This document shows positions 59,639 to 64,000 of a stretch of DNA of 64,000 bases, piece after piece; the first letter of the stretch is position 1; the number at the start of each line of letters is the position of its first letter. The stretch comes from Bacteroidaceae bacterium. Lineage in GTDB: Bacteria; Bacteroidota; Bacteroidia; Bacteroidales; Bacteroidaceae. The notes under the pieces are model-generated. The model saw only the letters and a list, made by a program, of their open reading frames with translations. It was not told the DNA's origin and searched no databases. Both the position numbers and the translations under genes were made by a program. The DNA lies in NCBI GenBank assembly GCA_902362375.1, contig CABIVS010000001.1, positions 626,799-690,798 of the forward strand, in the 5' to 3' direction.

Positions 59639-59785
59639 TTCTTCCTGTTTATATTAGAATGGGATAAGATAGAAAACATACTCACTATTTCAAGTTTTTT
59701 TTTGAAAAAAAACAAAGAAAGAATAAATAAGCAGATAAGTACGTAAAAATCAATACAATATAGCAGAAATAAATATTTGCCAGAT

Positions 59786-60409
59786 TCAGAAAGATAATAC
59801 CATCTTAATAATAAAAAGTTGCCATATACTTAGAAGATGTTCATCTTGCCCGATTAGAGAACGCAGTTTTGTTAACGCACGATTCGCCAGATTCATAGAT
59901 GATTGCACATTTATATCCATAACATCTGCTATTTCTTTATAAGACAAATCTTTCACATAACGTAGATAAAGAACCGACTTCTGATTGGTAGACAATTGGG
60001 ACATTGCATCCAGCAACCTGCGAGCTAATAACATATCATCGTCATTCTTAGGAAACAATTGCTCAAATAAATCTTCATTCTCAGGAATATGAAAAGCTAC
60101 ATCATCCAATGATTCCTCTTCCTTTTGAGAGGATAGTTTATAAATAAGATTATTTCTTAAAGCTCTCAATAAATAAGAGCGGACAGTGATATTGGCAGTG
60201 TTTATGTTAGTATTTTGGTATATATTCACAAAAAGGTCTTGAATGCAGTCCTTTACCAATTCTTTATTGGGATTACACTTCAATCCATAGTTCAACAAAA
60301 GAGAATAGTACTTTTGATAAAGTAGTTCCAAGGCCTTTTGATCACCTTTAATTAAAAGGCTCCACAAAGACAGATCATCTATTTTACCAGAAGGAGGTAT
60401 GCTTTCCAT
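59786..60409 (-). CDS. RNA polymerase ECF sigma factor
   Basis: A 207-residue sigma-70 family ECF factor. Region 2 is ALELLYQKYYSLLLNYGLK through VKDCIQDLFVNIYQN, and region 4 is LSTNQKSVLYLRYVKDLSYKEIADVMDI. It belongs to the Bacteroidetes sigma/FecR/SusC systems and should activate the operon downstream. A -7 element lies at 60435-60442. The C-terminal SIWQLFIIKMVLSF is unusually hydrophobic for a cytosolic protein and may be a membrane-proximal helix. Confidence 0.94.
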   Translation of the reverse strand: MESIPPSGKIDDLSLWSLLIKGDQKALELLYQKYYSLLLNYGLKCNPNKELVKDCIQDLFVNIYQNTNINTANITVRSYLLRALRNNLIYKLSSQKEEESLDDVAFHIPENEDLFEQLFPKNDDDMLLARRLLDAMSQLSTNQKSVLYLRYVKDLSYKEIADVMDINVQSSMNLANRALTKLRSLIGQDEHLLSIWQLFIIKMVLSF

Positions 60410-60434
60410 TTTCTACAAGACGATTGGTTGAGCA

Positions 60435-60442
60435 CAAAAATA
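60435..60442 (-). promoter_or_regulatory. -7 promoter element of the ECF sigma gene
   Basis: TATTTTTG on the minus strand matches TAnnTTTG, 25 bases upstream of the start. It implies basal transcription by the primary sigma factor. Confidence 0.6.
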
Positions 60443-60565
60443 ATATAAATTTATGTATGTCTTATATTCCAGCGATCTAAATTTGAAAGAAAAAGAAAGC
60501 CTGATTGCTATCTCCTAATTACAAATATATACAAATCTTCCTTGCAAATACACAAAATAAATTGA

Positions 60566-60573
60566 TACATTTG
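60566..60573 (+). promoter_or_regulatory. -7 promoter element of the thioesterase gene
   Basis: TACATTTG matches TAnnTTTG and ends 26 bases before the ATG at 60600. It is divergent from the sigma gene promoter. Confidence 0.6.
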
Positions 60574-60599
60574 CAGAATAAACCTCAAAAGCAACTATC

Positions 60600-61010
60600 A
60601 TGACCCCACAAGAATTCTTTAAGAATGATTTATTTGCCGAAAACGCAGGAGTAGTACTGCTGGAAGTACGCAAAGGATACAGTAAAGCCAAGTTAGAAAT
60701 AAAACCCGAACATCTGAATGCAGGCGCCCGTACACAAGGAGGAGCCATTTTCACATTAGCAGACCTGGCACTGGCCGCAGCAGCCAACTCGCACGGTACA
60801 CTAGCTTTCTCTCTCTCGTCCAGCATCACTTTTCTACGCGCAAGCGGACCTGGCGACACCCTTTTTGCCGAAGCACGCGAACGCTACATCGGTCGAAGTA
60901 CAGGCTGCTATCAGGTAGATGTAACGAACCAGAACGGAGACTTGATTGCCACTTTTGAATCCAGCGTATTCCGGAAAGACCAGAAAGTGCCTTTCGAAGT
61001 TCAGGAATAA
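60600..61010 (+). CDS. PaaI-family hotdog thioesterase
   Basis: A 136-residue single hotdog-fold protein. The core helix region LNAGARTQGGAIFTLADLALAAAAN carries the GG-x-x-F/xx-D arrangement of PaaI thioesterases, with the Asp in LADLA as catalytic candidate. It probably hydrolyses acyl- or aryl-CoA esters in the cytosol. It is not part of the adjacent glycan locus by strand. It converges on the DUF3108 gene with a 13-base gap. Confidence 0.88.
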   Translation: MTPQEFFKNDLFAENAGVVLLEVRKGYSKAKLEIKPEHLNAGARTQGGAIFTLADLALAAAANSHGTLAFSLSSSITFLRASGPGDTLFAEARERYIGRSTGCYQVDVTNQNGDLIATFESSVFRKDQKVPFEVQE

Positions 61011-61023
61011 AAAATCTCTTTAT

Positions 61024-61923
61024 CTATTTAACGATAGAAGTCAGCGGATGCCGGTTGCCGGTCACATTATTCAAGAATGCTTTTGCCGAACCGAAATTCA
61101 GGAATAAGTCCAGACGGACAGGAAGATGGTTCAAATCGTCCGTTACGAAGAAAGTAATCACTTCCTTCTCTTTCCCTTTCTTATCATATTCAACTAATGA
61201 GAAAATCAGGCAACGGTAAGTCACTCCATTTTCTGCTTTTACATTTTCTTTACCGCGATAAATAAGCGTCTGTTCTTCCACTTTACGTCCCGTAGCCATC
61301 GGAAATTTAATCTTGTCTCCCACCTTATAATCAGCAGGGTCATAAGAACGTGCCTGTCCTAAAATGCTTAACATATCGTATATACAACGGCTATCGCTAG
61401 CTTCAGATTCATCAAACGCTCCATCCCGGTAAGTACGCTTCTGATTTACCAGGCAAAGACCGTTCTTATAAGAAAACCAAGCCTCATCGACCGTGTAACG
61501 TTTTCCCTCTTCGGCACCTTTACGGAAATAGCGCGGCTCCAGTTTTTCTCCAATCACACAAGTCAGCGTATCGCGCATCTTGAAAAAGAAGTCCGCCCGT
61601 TTACTGCCCAAAGCAAGCAGGTTAATCCGGTAGGCTGGTTGTGAATGATAAGTAGTCGCATTCGTCGTCAAACTGGCAAGTCCGGCTTTCACCCAGACAA
61701 ACTTCCAGTTAAAGTATAAATCATACATTACGTGTTCGCCGGATTGAAACGCATCATTCTTCGCTTCACATTGAGCACTGGCAGGAAGGGCGAAAGCTCC
61801 CATCAGTAAGGCCACTAATCCGATAATAAAATTGCGTCGAACGCTAACGACGGCGGTTCTGACTATTTCGTTCCCGATCCTTTTTCTTCTTGTCTTCATC
61901 TGGTTTTTGTTTTTTAAGTTCAT
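61024..61923 (-). CDS. DUF3108 exported protein
   Basis: A 299-residue protein with a basic N-terminus and a signal sequence (FIIGLVALLMGAFALPASAQ, ending near residue 51). The mature part begins CEAKNDAFQSGEHVMYDLYFNWKF-like and matches DUF3108, a beta-rich envelope family of unknown function. The start overlaps the upstream Ig-like lipoprotein gene by 80 bases, or by 56 if the in-frame ATG at 61899 is used. Translational coupling is likely, and the pair may work together in the envelope. Confidence 0.85.
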   Translation of the reverse strand: MNLKNKNQMKTRRKRIGNEIVRTAVVSVRRNFIIGLVALLMGAFALPASAQCEAKNDAFQSGEHVMYDLYFNWKFVWVKAGLASLTTNATTYHSQPAYRINLLALGSKRADFFFKMRDTLTCVIGEKLEPRYFRKGAEEGKRYTVDEAWFSYKNGLCLVNQKRTYRDGAFDESEASDSRCIYDMLSILGQARSYDPADYKVGDKIKFPMATGRKVEEQTLIYRGKENVKAENGVTYRCLIFSLVEYDKKGKEKEVITFFVTDDLNHLPVRLDLFLNFGSAKAFLNNVTGNRHPLTSIVK

Positions 61924-63760
61924 CCAGCTTTTGCTTATCTAGCGGAACTGCATGAATATCCCAACTTTGTTCTAGATCCCAGTTGGCTTTCGGCTCTAAA
62001 ATCTGATTATAATAATACACCTCTTCGGGCTGCACCCCTTTTTCAAAATTGCCGGTATCCCATTCACCGTTTCCATTCCGGTCGTTAATCAACCGGGCGG
62101 AGTACTTACCGGGATTTAAGTAATAAAAGTCGACATAACCTCCCTCCTCTACTCTTCTTCGGCGCACCACTTTATCCTGCGCATCCAACAGTTCAACGAA
62201 AGCATTAGGTTCCGCTCCCGTCACCACAAACGTGATTTTGGCATATTCTTCCAAACTACGCACCTTGAACCCTTGTTTTATTTTGTCTGTAAACAGTCCG
62301 TATATACCATGGAACGCAGTCGAATCTACCGAAAATTCATATTCCAGCGTCGGCTCCCAATCATAATACAGATTAAACCTCTTTAGATTCACAGAGTCCT
62401 GTTCAAAGTCGAATGGTATATCTTTCCAAAGCGTATCTACCTTTTGCCGCAGATGGATGGCCGCAGTATCAAAACTGGCTATCGGTTCTTCAAAACTCAA
62501 AGAGATAGAACCATATACATCCATTGACGAAGGAGCCCCGACATTTACCGGCAAGAATTTTGTCGGTTCGGGTTCATCCTCTTCACCTTTCTTTTTCTTC
62601 TTTTTCTTTTTGTCCTTATCCGGCTCCTCTTTCTTATATTTTTGCTTCGAAACGAGGTTGAGCGTATCTGTACGGGGCACTAACTGATTCAATGTATCCG
62701 TATAAAGATAAGTCAGGCTCATAGCCAGCGTATCTTGTTTAAAGAGCAGGGAGTCTTTTACCCAATAATGGATGGTGTCATTCCGCTGATTCTTTTCGAT
62801 AACAAAAGCATCCTTTTCATCGAAGTTCAAGCCTTTCAATACAGGCAAAGTATCGGCTTTACCGGCAAAGTAGAACGTGAATTTCTGCGGAACCAATCTT
62901 TCCGACTTGATAAGATATTGCGAATAGTTGAGTTCTTTAAAGGCACGGAGGATGACATCATCCGGCAAATAATGCATATATTTCTTCTCAACAATCGTGT
63001 CGTAAGTCAATGAATCGACCCAAGCCGTATCCATGCGGACACGTTCTTCCATACGAGGGATAATCAACGAATCGTGGAAAGCAATCATCTCGCTCTTCTG
63101 ATTAAAAGTAAAGTTCTGGTCGGCATCCATCAAACCGTAGATACGATACTTACCGGGAGCTATACCCCGGATAGAGAAACGGCCACGGCTGTCTGTACGT
63201 GCCACACGGTCGAAAGGCAATTTATTGAAAGCCGAATCGTTCAGGTTGGAATGCAGTCCGACGAGCATACCTTTAATCGGTTCCAGATTAGAAGCATCGA
63301 GCATTGTTCCCGACACCTCCATCGTATCGATCTCCGTACCGGTAGAGAACGTAAATGCAAAATTCCCTAGCGGATTACCTTCATTATTATCGACAATCGC
63401 ATCCGAGAAGTCAATCGTGTAGGTAGTATTGGGCTTCAAAGAGTCGAGCAGGTTCACTTGTATTCTCTTGCCGGAAGCCTTTATCTCCGGTTGCTGTATC
63501 TGGGGAGGAGAAACAACGACTTTCTCGGTTGCTTTCTCCAACTTAATAAACTCATCAAATACCAAAGAAATTTTAGTCCTTTCATTATTCAGAGCACCCG
63601 CAGCAGGAGTACTACCGATGAAACGGGGTGGCGTCTCATCATAAGGGCCTCCGTCCGGCCGTCCAATACTGGCGCAGGAATATAACATAGCTCCCAGCGT
63701 TACTACCGGAAGCACCTTGCGAACTATTTGCTTTATCTTTTGATTCTCAAATTGTAACAT
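61844..63760 (-). CDS. Ig-like (SbsA-type) lipoprotein
   Basis: A 638-residue lipoprotein with Cys29 in LYSC. The ATG at 63760 is preferred over the one at 63799 because it gives the signal peptide and lies next to the -7 element. Residues ~43-150 form an SbsA Ig-like domain (PPRFIGSTPAAGALN through FAFTFSTGTEID). A CarboxypepD_reg-like module follows (RGRFSIRGIAPGKYRIYGLMDAD). A lysine run (KKKKKKKKG) sits in a charged linker near residue 390, and the C-terminus is basic. The role is unknown; similar proteins are widespread, conserved and usually chromosomal in Bacteroidetes. Confidence 0.85.
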   Translation of the reverse strand: MLQFENQKIKQIVRKVLPVVTLGAMLYSCASIGRPDGGPYDETPPRFIGSTPAAGALNNERTKISLVFDEFIKLEKATEKVVVSPPQIQQPEIKASGKRIQVNLLDSLKPNTTYTIDFSDAIVDNNEGNPLGNFAFTFSTGTEIDTMEVSGTMLDASNLEPIKGMLVGLHSNLNDSAFNKLPFDRVARTDSRGRFSIRGIAPGKYRIYGLMDADQNFTFNQKSEMIAFHDSLIIPRMEERVRMDTAWVDSLTYDTIVEKKYMHYLPDDVILRAFKELNYSQYLIKSERLVPQKFTFYFAGKADTLPVLKGLNFDEKDAFVIEKNQRNDTIHYWVKDSLLFKQDTLAMSLTYLYTDTLNQLVPRTDTLNLVSKQKYKKEEPDKDKKKKKKKKGEEDEPEPTKFLPVNVGAPSSMDVYGSISLSFEEPIASFDTAAIHLRQKVDTLWKDIPFDFEQDSVNLKRFNLYYDWEPTLEYEFSVDSTAFHGIYGLFTDKIKQGFKVRSLEEYAKITFVVTGAEPNAFVELLDAQDKVVRRRRVEEGGYVDFYYLNPGKYSARLINDRNGNGEWDTGNFEKGVQPEEVYYYNQILEPKANWDLEQSWDIHAVPLDKQKLDELKKQKPDEDKKKKDRERNSQNRRR

Positions 63761-63764
63761 GCTG

Positions 63765-63772
63765 CAAAAATA
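63765..63772 (-). promoter_or_regulatory. -7 promoter element of the Ig-like lipoprotein gene
   Basis: TATTTTTG on the minus strand is followed by CAGC and the ATG at 63760, so the transcript would be leaderless or nearly so, as at mnmA. Confidence 0.45.
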
Positions 63773-63910
63773 AGGGTTCTTATTCAATAAACACCACACT
63801 TTCTAGCTAATTTATTAAAAAAGGAAAGGGTGGCATAAGGTAATAAACAATATTTGCGACGTTTTTATTTCTTTCTTACTAATATAATTAGTTTTATTAC
63901 CTAAAAAGAT

Positions 63911-63918
63911 TACCTTTG
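63911..63918 (+). promoter_or_regulatory. Promoter reading off the right edge
   Basis: TACCTTTG matches TAnnTTTG. The following 82 bases contain no convincing start codon with a long frame, so the gene and most of its leader lie beyond the window. Confidence 0.5.
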
Positions 63919-64000
63919 TTGCCTCAGGGCAGACGCATTAAAAATCATTATCCTGTAAAAGTTTTGATAAATATTTTTCATCCCACCCAGCTTTTAGCCT

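Overview
The window is Bacteroides chromosome, closest in gene order (from memory) to Bacteroides thetaiotaomicron and its relatives. The evidence is the TAnnTTTG -7 promoter motif upstream of many genes, two SusC/SusD pairs, abundant SPII lipoproteins with acidic residues after the cysteine, BACON domains, and family-typical genes such as DUF4254 and bacterial GH3-like enzymes. The species cannot be fixed from the sequence alone. I saw no tRNA, rRNA, CRISPR array, transposase or integrase.

Region A (1-8620) is a cell-surface glycan cluster, probably for lipooligosaccharide (LOS) core synthesis. On the plus strand lie the end of a PLP aminotransferase, a LicC-like cytidylyltransferase, a LicD-family transferase, a GT4 and an FkbM methyltransferase. 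A Kdo/WaaP-type kinase, two GT9 heptosyltransferase-like enzymes, a second GT4 and a DUF4254 protein follow on mixed strands. Together they suggest a core oligosaccharide carrying phosphate and a phospho-amino-alcohol or aminoalkyl group.

Region B (8653-19860 and 24754-27384) is housekeeping: pdxB, purN, acpP-fabF-rnc, pfkA, a GH3-like protein, an mnmA paralogue, a SNF2 helicase, a HAD phosphatase and cysS. Two adjacent lipoproteins (20005-24618), each with a coiled coil, paired GYW modules and a beta-helix-like or unknown C-terminal part, are inserted here without SusC/D. They are the least explained unit in the window.

Region C (27548-38496) carries a SusC/SusD pair facing, across a bidirectional terminator, a minus-strand operon of GH88 unsaturated glucuronyl hydrolase, Ser-type sulfatase and PL8 lyase. 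This is a glycosaminoglycan (chondroitin sulfate or hyaluronan) degradation set.

Region D (38704-60442) is a large minus-strand locus: ECF sigma factor, FecR anti-sigma, SusC with STN signalling domain, SusD, surface lipoprotein, M60 metallopeptidase, an 824-residue unknown with an internal duplication, S9 peptidase, alkaline-phosphatase-superfamily enzyme, GH109 and GH2 beta-galactosidase. It looks like a mucin O-glycopeptide utilisation locus controlled by trans-envelope signalling. The S9 and 824-residue genes are clearly GC-richer than their neighbours. Regions C and D together form a host-glycan foraging island.

Region E (60566-64000) has a hotdog thioesterase, a DUF3108 protein overlapping an Ig-like lipoprotein gene, and a promoter reading off the right edge. 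No gene-free stretch exceeds 300 bases. The larger spacers hold promoters, terminators and palindromic repeats, which are listed separately.
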